Positions 31,985-40,664 of a DNA stretch of 42,576 bases are shown here, one piece after another. The position numbers were made by a program, and so were the translations under genes. Within the stretch, counting starts at the first letter, position 1. Each line of letters opens with the position of its first letter. Source of the DNA: Bacillota bacterium. GTDB taxonomy: Bacteria > Bacillota > UBA4882 > UBA8346. The DNA lies in contig JARKQY010000008.1 in the NCBI GenBank assembly GCA_029974635.1, positions 1 through 42,576 of the forward strand, in the 5' to 3' direction. The notes under the pieces were generated by a model. The model saw nothing but the letters and a program-made list of their open reading frames with translations, had not been told where the DNA came from and did not search any database.

Positions 31985-33397
31985 ATGACCAAAACAACCT
32001 CCGGCAATCGAAAAACCGGCAAATCAAAACCGTCTGCCGTAAAAAAGAAACCGGGCCTGCTCTCCAAAATACCTGAATTTTCGATTACCATAGTTGCCGC
32101 GGTGATCATTATCCGGATTTTGCTCTCGTTTCTTCCCAGCCACCGGGTGGATATGGGGATGTATAACTATTGGAGCCATTATTTGGCCGACCGGGGTTAT
32201 GCCGGGTTTTACGAGTCATCGCATATTGTTTATGCCCCTTTCTATATGTATTTTTTGCAGATCTCCGGTAAAATCGCCTCGATTTTCCATGTGAGTGATC
32301 TAACCCATGAGTTTTTAATCAAAATGTGGGCGGTATTATTCGAGTTTATCGGCGCCTATTTGATTTACCGGATCGGGAAACACCTGGGCAAATCGCGGGC
32401 AGGCTTTTGGACCGGTGTGTTTTATGTTTTAAATCCGGCCGTATTTATCAATTCATCCATTTGGGGGCAGTTTGACTCCTTCTTCGCTACGATTCTGTTG
32501 GCGGTTGTGTATTGTTTCTGTTTAAAACGCAATGTGACGGCCGCTGTATTATATATGGTTGCCATACTTACCAAACCGCAAAGTATTTTTTTGCTGCCGC
32601 TGGTGGCTTATGTATTCTTATTCGGCGATTTACAATGGAAGAAAGCGTTGCCGTTTTTCAAAACCACCTATTCGCCAACGGAAATTCGTTCCCATTTTGA
32701 TAAAAAGTATTGGCTGAAATTTTTATACGCGACACTTGGAGTTATCGGAGCTTATGTATTCATCGTGTTGCCTTTTTATGAACCCACCCCCGCGGCCAAG
32801 GGGAATTTGTTGCTGTATGTGATTGATTTGTTCTTGTGGGTTCCCCGCTTATATTTAAAGTATGTGAATGATTATCCCTACGCCACCGCTAACGGTTTTA
32901 ATCTGTGGACCATTTTGGGAGGGCAGATCGTCATCGATAGCGAACCTTTCCTGGGACTCACTTATGCGGCCTGGGAAAAGATTTTCCTGGCGCTCCTCTG
33001 GATCTTTGTCGCCGGGTTATTGATTCAAGTGAAAAAGAATGAGTTTTCATTATATTATATATCCTATATACTGGCTTTTGGCTTCTTCATGGTTTACGGC
33101 CGGATGCATGAACGGTATTTGGTTCCGGCCCTGATTTTTCTGGCGGTCAGCACCTTGTGGGCCAGATGGCTTTGGGTGCCCAATATCATATTGAGCGCTT
33201 GCGTCCTGGGAAATCAGTGGTATTTATATGAATTGGCGAAAAAGGATGTTTACTGGCTGCCCAAGGACGATAGCTTGGCAATGGTAATTGCCGTGATTTC
33301 ATTGGTGATTTTCTTAAATGGCGTGTATTACATCATCAAATTCATTCAACGGAATACTAAAAGCAGATCGAATCGAAAACTGGCAAGGAGTAAATAA
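31985..33397 (+). CDS. Polytopic GT-C mannosyltransferase-like protein (GT87/DUF2029-like)
   Basis: A 470-residue protein: a basic Lys/Ser/Thr-rich cytoplasmic N-terminus (about 35 residues), then some ten helices. After helix 1 comes SHRVDMGMYNYWSHYLADRG, with an Asp in the GT-C catalytic-loop position, then APFYMYFLQISGKI and NPAVFINSSIWGQFDSFFAT, a pattern I associate with GT87/PIG-M-like mannosyltransferases, and YGRMHERYLVPALIFLA near the end. ATG 31985 is chosen over an in-frame extension because AAGGAG is just upstream and the extension is non-hydrophobic junk. The stop overlaps the next start (TAATG). Confidence 0.8.
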   Translation: MTKTTSGNRKTGKSKPSAVKKKPGLLSKIPEFSITIVAAVIIIRILLSFLPSHRVDMGMYNYWSHYLADRGYAGFYESSHIVYAPFYMYFLQISGKIASIFHVSDLTHEFLIKMWAVLFEFIGAYLIYRIGKHLGKSRAGFWTGVFYVLNPAVFINSSIWGQFDSFFATILLAVVYCFCLKRNVTAAVLYMVAILTKPQSIFLLPLVAYVFLFGDLQWKKALPFFKTTYSPTEIRSHFDKKYWLKFLYATLGVIGAYVFIVLPFYEPTPAAKGNLLLYVIDLFLWVPRLYLKYVNDYPYATANGFNLWTILGGQIVIDSEPFLGLTYAAWEKIFLALLWIFVAGLLIQVKKNEFSLYYISYILAFGFFMVYGRMHERYLVPALIFLAVSTLWARWLWVPNIILSACVLGNQWYLYELAKKDVYWLPKDDSLAMVIAVISLVIFLNGVYYIIKFIQRNTKSRSNRKLARSK

Positions 33398-34122
33398 TGA
33401 CCTCTCCACTAGAAAACAGGATATGTTTGATTGTGCCATGTTATAACGAGGCGGAGCGCCTGAAGATCGAACTGTTTCAAGAAATTGATCCCGTTATTTA
33501 CATATTATTTGTAAATGATGGTTCTACGGATGGCACTCATGAATTGATCTCCAGCCATCAAACCAACCGGCTCCTTTACTTGCGGTTGGAGAAGAATAGC
33601 GGCAAGGCGGAGGCCGTCCGTCAGGGAATGTTGCATTTACAGCAGCTTCCCATATTTCAGGAGATTCAATGGGTTGGTTATTGGGATGCCGATCTCTCCA
33701 CCCCCTTGACGGAAATACCCAATTTCTTTCGGTATATTACCTTATTTGGCTACACACCGGACGCGATTTGGGGGAGCCGGGTCAGCCGGCTCGGCAGTAA
33801 TATCAAACGTTCCGTTTTACGCCATTATTTCGGCCGTTTGTTTGCTACATTCGCCAGTGTATTGTTGAATTTATCCTGTTATGATAGCCAGTGCGGCGCG
33901 AAAATTTTCAAAAAGGAATTGATTCCGGAAATTTTTGGCGAGCCTTTCATTTCACGCTGGATCTTCGATGTGGAGATACTGCTGCGGATGCGGCAGCGCC
34001 AGATCATTGAATATCCTTTACAATACTGGGAGGATATCCGGGGTAGCAAAATTAAGTTTCTTCCCGTGGCCTTCCGGACGGTTCTGGAAATTCTAAAGAT
34101 ACGGCGCAAGTATTTGTCATGA
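33397..34122 (+). CDS. ALG5/DPM1-like GT2 polyprenyl-phosphate glycosyltransferase
   Basis: A 241-residue GT2 enzyme: CLIVPCYNEAERL, VNDGSTDGT (39-47), the metal site GYWDADLSTPL (D97/D99), WGSRVSRLGSNIKRS, YDSQCGAKIFKKE, and a terminal RGSKIKFLPVAFRTVLEILK. These match the ALG5-like dolichyl-phosphate beta-glucosyltransferase subgroup. Unlike the GT2 at 24370 it has no C-terminal membrane helices. It likely makes a second polyprenyl-phosphate sugar donor for the GT-C proteins. Translationally coupled to the previous gene through TAATG. Confidence 0.85.
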   Translation: MTSPLENRICLIVPCYNEAERLKIELFQEIDPVIYILFVNDGSTDGTHELISSHQTNRLLYLRLEKNSGKAEAVRQGMLHLQQLPIFQEIQWVGYWDADLSTPLTEIPNFFRYITLFGYTPDAIWGSRVSRLGSNIKRSVLRHYFGRLFATFASVLLNLSCYDSQCGAKIFKKELIPEIFGEPFISRWIFDVEILLRMRQRQIIEYPLQYWEDIRGSKIKFLPVAFRTVLEILKIRRKYLS

Positions 34123-34215
34123 ACCCATATTGTAGCGTAGTTACAATTCAAAAATTAGCCAAGGGTAATTATCGATAAGCGGATTGTTATTAATTAAGAG
34201 TTTGGAGGGAAGGGA

Positions 34216-36489
34216 ATGCTTCCAAAATGGTTGTTCTTAATTGCAGTTATTATAATGGCGTTTGGTTTATTGGGAATGGATGCCCAGATGGTGCTTAACT
34301 GGTGGTTTTGGATGGTACTCATCGGATTTGCCTTTTTGCCGCTTGTTTCCAAAATATTCGGGTCCTTTTTCGACAAAGGCTACCTGTTTGCCAAGACCAT
34401 CGGTATCATATTACTCACCTTCAGCTTGTGGATGGTTTCTTTTTTCCGGATTATTCCATTTACCAGGGAAGTGGTTTATATCTGGGTGGGGCTTGCCGCG
34501 ATCATTATCTATATTGGTTTGAAAGGCTGGACTACCGCCGGGGAGATTTTTAAAAACGCCAAACTGGCCAAGGTTTTCGTATATGAAGAGGCGTTATTCT
34601 TGTTATGTCTAGTCTTTTTTGCCTTTGTGCGGGGCCAAAATCCGGACATCAACGGAACAGAAAAGTTTATGGATCTTGCCTTCCTGAACAATCTGATGCG
34701 CACCGATTTCATGCCGCCGCTGGACATGTGGTTCGGGGGCCAAATCGCCAATTATTATTATTACGGCCAGTATATTTTTGCTTTTTTGACCAAACTCAGC
34801 GGCCTTTCCACATCCATCACCTATAATCTAAGTTTGGCGACGATTTTTGCCCTGGGGTTCGTCTTAACTTTTGCCGTTTCCGCCAATATGGTCTTTCTGC
34901 TGGGGAAACGCAAAGTTATCAGCATTATTCTGGCCGGTTTGATTTCGGCCAGTTTGTTAACGATGGGCGGCAATTTGCATACGCTAATCTACGCCCACCT
35001 GCTGCCTTACGCCCAAAGCATCGGACTTTATAAAGAAGATGTAAAACCGTATTTTTATGCCGATCCCCGGAGTTACATCGGACATTATCCGGAGACCAAC
35101 GATAAGCTGATAACCGAATATCCCGCTTATTCTTATATCTTAGGTGATCTACATGCTCAAATCATCAATGTCATATTCGTGCTTACGTTTATCGCCTTAT
35201 TACTGGCGTTTCTCGCCAGGGCCAGGGACGAACTGGCGCTGAAAACCGAGGTCCAGCGGCCGATTTATTATGTGCCTTTGGATAATCTCATCATGATCTT
35301 GAGTTTACCGGTATTATTGATGACCAACACCTGGGATTATCCAATTTATTTCACGGTCATGCTCTTTGTCTTCCTGGCCGCCAACTTGATCAAATATCAT
35401 TTTGAAGACCGGGCCTTTTTAATCACCATGGTCAGCAGCGGTAAAATCCTGTTGATTTCATTATTGTTATTGGTTCCGTTTTTATATCGCTTTATCAATC
35501 CGACCCAGGGCGTCCATTTGACCAATCTGGCCCATTTGTTATCGCCGTTGTATTGGTATCAATTGTTTGTGGTCTGGGGTTACCAGTTCTGCTTTGCGAT
35601 TTTGTTCATTATCTTTTTGTTCCGTACCAAGCCCCGGTATCAGCAAGTTCAAGCCGTCAACAAACCAAAAAAGAAGCAGGTTCCGCCGCCGGAACCTGCC
35701 GCCGCCAAACCTGAAAAGGGTTTTGCGCAATTCTTCAGCAACCTGCCCACCGCCGATATCTTTGCCCTGATTCTTTGTATTTGCGCCATGGGCCTGGTAG
35801 TGCTCTCCGAATTGTTTTACCAGAAGGATATTTCCGGGTCCGATTTTTACCGGGCGAATACGGTATGGAAGGTTACACTGCAAGCTTTTGTAATGTTCGA
35901 TATCCTGGCTGGCTATATCATGGTCAGGCTGTTTACCAAAAACTTTTCCCAACTGAAACGCATTTTAATGGGTGGTTCCTTCGGGCTGATTTGGGTCATC
36001 GTAATGTTATATGCGGTATATGGCATTGGACAGCCTTATAATAATTTGCAGCAATATAAGGGGATTGACGGTACTGCATATTTACAAGGCCGGTACCCGG
36101 ATGATTATGATGCGATCCAATGGTTAAACGCGAATATCAAGGATCAACCATTGGTCCTTGAAGCCAATGGCGACAGTTATTCCGATTATGCCCGGATTTC
36201 GGTGCATACCGGTCTGCCGACGATTCTGGGCTGGTATGTTCATGAATGGTACTGGCGGGGGAATAACGATGAAATCAATATACGGGTCAACGATATTGTA
36301 ACGGTTTATGAATCTGACGATCTGATTGCCACCCAAAATGTAATCTCCAAATACAATGTGCGTTATATCGTGATTGGCAAGCTGGAACGGGATAAGTTTA
36401 AAAGCATCAAGGAGTCCAAGTTGTTAAGTTTGGGAACTGTTGTGTTTGACTCGGATTCTACCAAAATCATTCAGTTGAACCGCGGTTAA
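34216..36489 (+). CDS. DUF2298 (Chlor_Arch_YYY) membrane protein
   Basis: A 757-residue polytopic protein. The DUF2298 signature is clear: RGQNPDINGTEKFMDLAFLN (about 139-158), FMPPLDMWFGGQIANYYYYG (174-193, with the Tyr run that names the family), and later SLLTMGGNL and LGDLHAQIINV. A Lys/Pro-rich loop lies near 480-500. The C-terminal soluble tail contains TILGWYVHEWYWRG and YIVIGKLERDKF. DUF2298 proteins occur mainly in Chloroflexota and archaea and are predicted GT-C transferases of unknown specificity. ATG 34216, with GGAGGGA 5 bases upstream. It is the last gene of the operon before a terminator. Confidence 0.88.
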   Translation: MLPKWLFLIAVIIMAFGLLGMDAQMVLNWWFWMVLIGFAFLPLVSKIFGSFFDKGYLFAKTIGIILLTFSLWMVSFFRIIPFTREVVYIWVGLAAIIIYIGLKGWTTAGEIFKNAKLAKVFVYEEALFLLCLVFFAFVRGQNPDINGTEKFMDLAFLNNLMRTDFMPPLDMWFGGQIANYYYYGQYIFAFLTKLSGLSTSITYNLSLATIFALGFVLTFAVSANMVFLLGKRKVISIILAGLISASLLTMGGNLHTLIYAHLLPYAQSIGLYKEDVKPYFYADPRSYIGHYPETNDKLITEYPAYSYILGDLHAQIINVIFVLTFIALLLAFLARARDELALKTEVQRPIYYVPLDNLIMILSLPVLLMTNTWDYPIYFTVMLFVFLAANLIKYHFEDRAFLITMVSSGKILLISLLLLVPFLYRFINPTQGVHLTNLAHLLSPLYWYQLFVVWGYQFCFAILFIIFLFRTKPRYQQVQAVNKPKKKQVPPPEPAAAKPEKGFAQFFSNLPTADIFALILCICAMGLVVLSELFYQKDISGSDFYRANTVWKVTLQAFVMFDILAGYIMVRLFTKNFSQLKRILMGGSFGLIWVIVMLYAVYGIGQPYNNLQQYKGIDGTAYLQGRYPDDYDAIQWLNANIKDQPLVLEANGDSYSDYARISVHTGLPTILGWYVHEWYWRGNNDEINIRVNDIVTVYESDDLIATQNVISKYNVRYIVIGKLERDKFKSIKESKLLSLGTVVFDSDSTKIIQLNRG

Positions 36490-36621
36490 ATATAGTAAAT
36501 TCGGTCTGTCAGAGAAAATTATTGATAATAGATTAGCCCCGGATTATTTTATCAACAAGTCTTTATGAAAGAGCCGATAATTTTGAGCGGAGCCAAACTG
36601 AAAATGTTAGATAGGGCTTGA

Positions 36622-36653
36622 CCTCGGGAATATGAATCCCGGGGTTTTTATTT
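36622..36653 (+). terminator. Intrinsic terminator of the glycan operon
   Basis: CCTCGGG (36622-36628) / CCCGGGG (36638-36644), seven pairs including one G-T, followed directly by TTTTTATTT. It is the first such structure after the DUF2298 gene. Confidence 0.75.
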
Positions 36654-37211
36654 AGACACAAATGTATGAGGAAAGAGGTGAAAAATCGTTTCAAAAATGA
36701 AAAAGTTGTAAAGCCCATCAACATCTGTATAACGTCAATTATGAAAAATGACTACACTGCCATCAAAAAGTAAGGTACAATGAATGTGCGAATCAATAAT
36801 TTGCCAAAAGGCGCTGAAGGTTGGGTTTGAAGATGTGGAGCCTGGATTTTTAAAAGAACAATGTCTGGAATATGTCAATGATGGCGGGAGAGAGTCAATG
36901 AATTCGAATAATCAGAGCAATTATTGGATTCCGCCGATTCGATCCGAGATCATATGGCATTCCTTGATTTATCCATATAATCAGCAAAATTCACCAAGAA
37001 GCTAGGAATAATTGTCACAATTTTATGTAACAATTTTATGAAAATATGATTTGGAAAATTGCAGGAAAGAATAAAAACTGATAGAATAGTTTCCAGAACG
37101 TTGCATTACTCCAAATTATTTGCATCATATTAACGTTACTTTTTTAAGCAGTGGGTGTTTTGGTTTGCGAAGTGTGGTTAGTATCAACAATTGTAACGGT
37201 TATATCATTTG
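36654..37211. other. AT-rich spacer without a supported gene
   Basis: A 73-codon frame at 36784-37005 (MCESIICQKALKVGFEDVEP ...) has no ribosome binding site and no recognisable features, so I do not call it. CAATTTTATG is directly repeated at about 37017-37039. TTGTCA (37013) with TTTATG at 17 bases could be a promoter for the large exported protein downstream. Confidence 0.35.
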
Positions 37212-37251
37212 CCCGGCCGGGTTAGTTGCGGCCGGGTTTGGCCGTTTTTTT
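37212..37251 (+). promoter_or_regulatory. Overlapping alternative hairpins (attenuator-like) before the large exported protein
   Basis: Hairpin 1: CCCGGCC (37212-37218) / GGCCGGG (37230-37236). Hairpin 2: CGGCC (37229-37233) / GGCCG (37240-37244), followed at once by TTTTTTT. The two share bases and cannot form together, which is the layout of an antiterminator/terminator switch. It lies about 170 bases before the chosen start of the next gene. Confidence 0.5.
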
Positions 37252-37420
37252 GGCAAAGAGCGGCCTGATTTGACTAAAAATCTTCTCGAATCGCGGTTAT
37301 ATATTTAAACCTCGTTCCGGCAAGTCCGCATCACAAGTAATGTTAAGAGTCACTTGCCGGATTCATGTTCAACAAGATAGCCCGGTTATGAAAAGGAAAA
37401 GCGAAGGCGGGGGTCCGGCA

Positions 37421-40393
37421 ATGCGGAAGATGATACGGAAAATGTTAAGTATACTGGGGATGGAATGGAACGGTTTATGGAAGCCGGGTAATTGGAGATG
37501 GATTGGCCGGGGGTTGGGTGTTGCTATTCTGTTGGTATTATGCTTTACAGCGGCTTTGGGTGACACCCAATCATTAATAACTACAAATTATATTGATTGT
37601 GGCACAAGTCCAAGTAATTCCACTGCGGTAATCAGATATTTTACGTTACGAACGAGAACAACGGTATATTGGAATATCGATATGTCCAGGGCCAATCCCC
37701 GAAATACCGGATATGGTCCGGCCGCATATTTTTACATATCCGGCAATGGCTTATATATTACCTCATTGAGCGGTTCAAGTGAGTTAAACCCCGGAAATTA
37801 TGAAGCACACTCATACGGCGGACGTTTTGGACAGTATTCTCCGGGTGTCGTTTCAGGATATCTATATTATAATGACGTGATCTATGACCGGAGTTATAAT
37901 TTTACTTTTGATGGTAACCATACCCAGGATTATTCCATGTATTTCCCCGCGAATACTCCCCGCCTCGGGGGCTCCGGCTATACAGTCGGCCAGGCTTTAA
38001 ATAGCGTTAATAATTTAATAACCAGACCATATAAGATTCCGGTCAGCTATACCCTAGAAACCGGAGGACTAACCGGATGGCTTCCGGATGAAGCGGATAA
38101 GCCCAGTATTACAATCTATACTTACAATCCATCATCGGGCGCCAAAATCGAATATGACAAGATTAGCGGCCGTGATGCCAGGATTTCCGGCACTTTTAAT
38201 CTTCAAGAAGACCATGGCGTTTATATCAGCGTGCATGTAGGTCGTTCCCACGCTATGTTTAATACCATAGAACCAATTAGATGCATTGTCACCCTTCGTT
38301 ATCGCTTTGATGAAACCAAACCGTCAAAGCCCACGGGACTTAAAGTGCTGGACATACAGGACAACAATATTATCAACGGTAAAATATACACCAATTTAGA
38401 CCGGGTGAGACTCCAATGGAACCAGGCAAGTGATTCCGGAACTCCCTCATCCGGAATCGCCGGTTACAAGTTAATATGCAATGGTTCGGAACGGTATATA
38501 ACCCAAAATTCATACACTGATGCATCAAACCCGTTATTTGCGGCTGAAGGCCAGTATACGGTACGAGTCAAATCGCAAGACAAGGAAGGGCATGAAAGCG
38601 ATCTTTCCGATCCGCTTACCATAGTTATTGACAGATCAGTCAGCCCGGTTACGCTACCAAGCAATCCGGTCCAATTTGCGATAAATCCCGATACGACCTA
38701 TAACGTTACTCTTACATGGAACCGGTTACTGGATGAACCCGGCGTCTCCAAATATCTAGTGGCAATCACCAACAGCCCGGAGGATCCAAAGAGCAATTTG
38801 GAGGAAGTAAGTCCGGAACAGACGCAATGCACCTTTTACAATCTTTCGGGAGAAGAGAATGTTTCAAAGTATCTCCATATCCAGGCGTTTGATAGCTTAG
38901 GTAACCAGAGCGTATGGACCCATACCAATGCATTCAAGCTTTGGTCATTGCCGGCGACAATCACGGCCCAGGCCTTCGCAACCGTTGTTAATGGCGTCCG
39001 CCAGTACAAAGTAGATTTGAAACTGGAGAATCAAGCGGATGCCGCTCAATATGTCATTGAAAGAACAGGGCCGAATCCGATTGCCGCCATTGTTCTAACC
39101 CGGGAACAGTTAAGCGGGGCCGGCTTTAAGTATACGGACACCAATAATCTGGCGCCCCATGGGAAATACACTTATAGCGTCTATACGAAAAATTCCTATG
39201 AAGTCCCGTCGGTGAAAAATTCCGCCACGGTTACGATTCCGAACATACCGTCCGCCGCGAACAGTATCGTTATCAAAGATAATAGCGGGCAGGCAGTTGC
39301 CGGCCCAAGCGTAAATACCAAAGACCTGTACGCTAATCTTGCCCAATTAACGGATATGGAAGGGGACCAATTCCAATTCAGATTGCATTATCGTAATTTG
39401 GATACCGGAATTACCGGGATGACCCCGGTATTTCAAAGCACGGATATAGCCATCGAATTGTTAGGCCTCCCGGACGGCAATTATGAGTTTTGGCTCGAGT
39501 ATCAAGAAATAGCCAATAATACTCCGGTGTCAACCCCAAGCTTTACCGCGCGCCGGACTTTAGCTATCGATACGCTGCCTCCCAGCGGCAGTCTGGAACC
39601 CTATTGTATCGACGTGAATTATGAAGTGAACCACGGAACTCCCGGCCAGAGCCTCAACTTTAATGTAAGGGCGGAAGGTTATGAGCCGGCCCAGTTACGT
39701 TATGAGTGGGATTTCGGCGATGGTGGAACAGCCGTTGGGAAAGAAGCAACCCATATTTACACTTCCCTTGGTACCTATAATGTGACTTTACGAATCATTG
39801 ATGCGGATGATAATATAACGACGAAACAAGTGCAAATAGTTATTACCAACACGACCCGGGGCCGGCTTTACGCGAATGAGACCTGGGGCGGCGCTCAACC
39901 ACATGTTGTCAAAGGGGATATTTATGTGCCGGAGGATATCACCTTGACCATCAGCCCGGGCGCCGTCATAAAAGTAAAAGAAGAATGCGGGCTATACATC
40001 CGGGGAGTTTTTCATCTGGAGGACCCAGGGCGTCAAACCGGATTCACGGCGTACAATGCCCAGCTGCATTGGAAGGGTATCATTTTCGAAGGCCAATCAT
40101 CCGGGATAGTGAACGGAGGCAATATAAGCACTGCGATACGGGGTTTGGCCATTCTGGATCATTCCCAGGTGACCATAAGTAATTGCGTGTTTTCCAATAG
40201 CCATGTGGGAATTCATATATGCGAAACCAGCCCAACAATTTCCGGCTGTTCGTTTGTGAACAACATCTATGGAATCAAGGAAGATAAGGAAAGCCCGGAC
40301 GGCAGCAGCAACCCGACAGTTAGCAATTGCACCGGCAGCGGCAATAAGATTGATTATTATGATGAGAATTCAACTGTGACTTCACTGCCTTGA
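37421..40393 (+). CDS. Large exported protein with FN3, PKD and beta-helix domains
   Basis: A 990-residue surface protein. A long basic N-terminus precedes a membrane/signal segment (WIGRGLGVAILLVLCFTAAL, ending GDTQS). The first 300 residues form a domain I do not recognise (sheet-rich, Tyr/Ser/Asn-rich). Several fibronectin-III-like modules follow (KPTGL...RVRLQW, then KSQDKEGHESDLSD; ITLTWNRLLDEPGVSKYLVA). A PKD domain (YEWDFGDGGTAVGKEATHIY ... GTYNVTLRIID) and a C-terminal right-handed beta-helix (GDIYVPEDITLTISPGAVIK ... ISNCVFSNSHVGIHI ... ISGCSFVNNIYGI) complete it. Likely wall- or surface-displayed and glycan-facing. ATG 37421 is chosen for the GGCGGGGGT upstream; an in-frame ATG at 37388 has no ribosome binding site. 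Confidence 0.78.
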   Translation: MRKMIRKMLSILGMEWNGLWKPGNWRWIGRGLGVAILLVLCFTAALGDTQSLITTNYIDCGTSPSNSTAVIRYFTLRTRTTVYWNIDMSRANPRNTGYGPAAYFYISGNGLYITSLSGSSELNPGNYEAHSYGGRFGQYSPGVVSGYLYYNDVIYDRSYNFTFDGNHTQDYSMYFPANTPRLGGSGYTVGQALNSVNNLITRPYKIPVSYTLETGGLTGWLPDEADKPSITIYTYNPSSGAKIEYDKISGRDARISGTFNLQEDHGVYISVHVGRSHAMFNTIEPIRCIVTLRYRFDETKPSKPTGLKVLDIQDNNIINGKIYTNLDRVRLQWNQASDSGTPSSGIAGYKLICNGSERYITQNSYTDASNPLFAAEGQYTVRVKSQDKEGHESDLSDPLTIVIDRSVSPVTLPSNPVQFAINPDTTYNVTLTWNRLLDEPGVSKYLVAITNSPEDPKSNLEEVSPEQTQCTFYNLSGEENVSKYLHIQAFDSLGNQSVWTHTNAFKLWSLPATITAQAFATVVNGVRQYKVDLKLENQADAAQYVIERTGPNPIAAIVLTREQLSGAGFKYTDTNNLAPHGKYTYSVYTKNSYEVPSVKNSATVTIPNIPSAANSIVIKDNSGQAVAGPSVNTKDLYANLAQLTDMEGDQFQFRLHYRNLDTGITGMTPVFQSTDIAIELLGLPDGNYEFWLEYQEIANNTPVSTPSFTARRTLAIDTLPPSGSLEPYCIDVNYEVNHGTPGQSLNFNVRAEGYEPAQLRYEWDFGDGGTAVGKEATHIYTSLGTYNVTLRIIDADDNITTKQVQIVITNTTRGRLYANETWGGAQPHVVKGDIYVPEDITLTISPGAVIKVKEECGLYIRGVFHLEDPGRQTGFTAYNAQLHWKGIIFEGQSSGIVNGGNISTAIRGLAILDHSQVTISNCVFSNSHVGIHICETSPTISGCSFVNNIYGIKEDKESPDGSSNPTVSNCTGSGNKIDYYDENSTVTSLP

Positions 40394-40664
40394 GCAGGAT
40401 GTGCCGGATTAACGAATTAACAGAATCAAAATCAGTAATCCCCTTAACCCAGTCAATCCTGTCCAGTAACCTTGTTTTCGGCCTGCTAAATTAACAACCT
40501 TGTTTTTTAGACGGGATGAACGGGATTGATTGGATTAAAAAATCTAAAAAATTATTTAACCACGAAACGCTCGCAAAAAGAATAAAGACAGGGTTTTACA
40601 TTTCGTGTATTTCGTTACTTTCGTGATGAAAATGTTACGATGATACCAGGGAGGTTTTTTGGCA
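40394..40664. repeat. Intergenic repeat-like region
   Basis: No gene. The spacer holds AACCTTGTTTT twice (near 40468 and 40496), a dyad between AGTCAATCCTGTCC (40451-40464) and ACGGGATTGATTGG (about 40520-40533), and the phrase ACCACGAAACGC ... TTTCGTGTATTTCGTTACTT, with a second TTTCGTG after it. Such phrases are typical of dispersed intergenic repeats, but other copies are not in this window. Confidence 0.45.

Noticed and set aside
36784..37005. 73-residue coding frame after the glycan operon
   Set aside because: No ribosome binding site and no family resemblance; composition looks like translated spacer.
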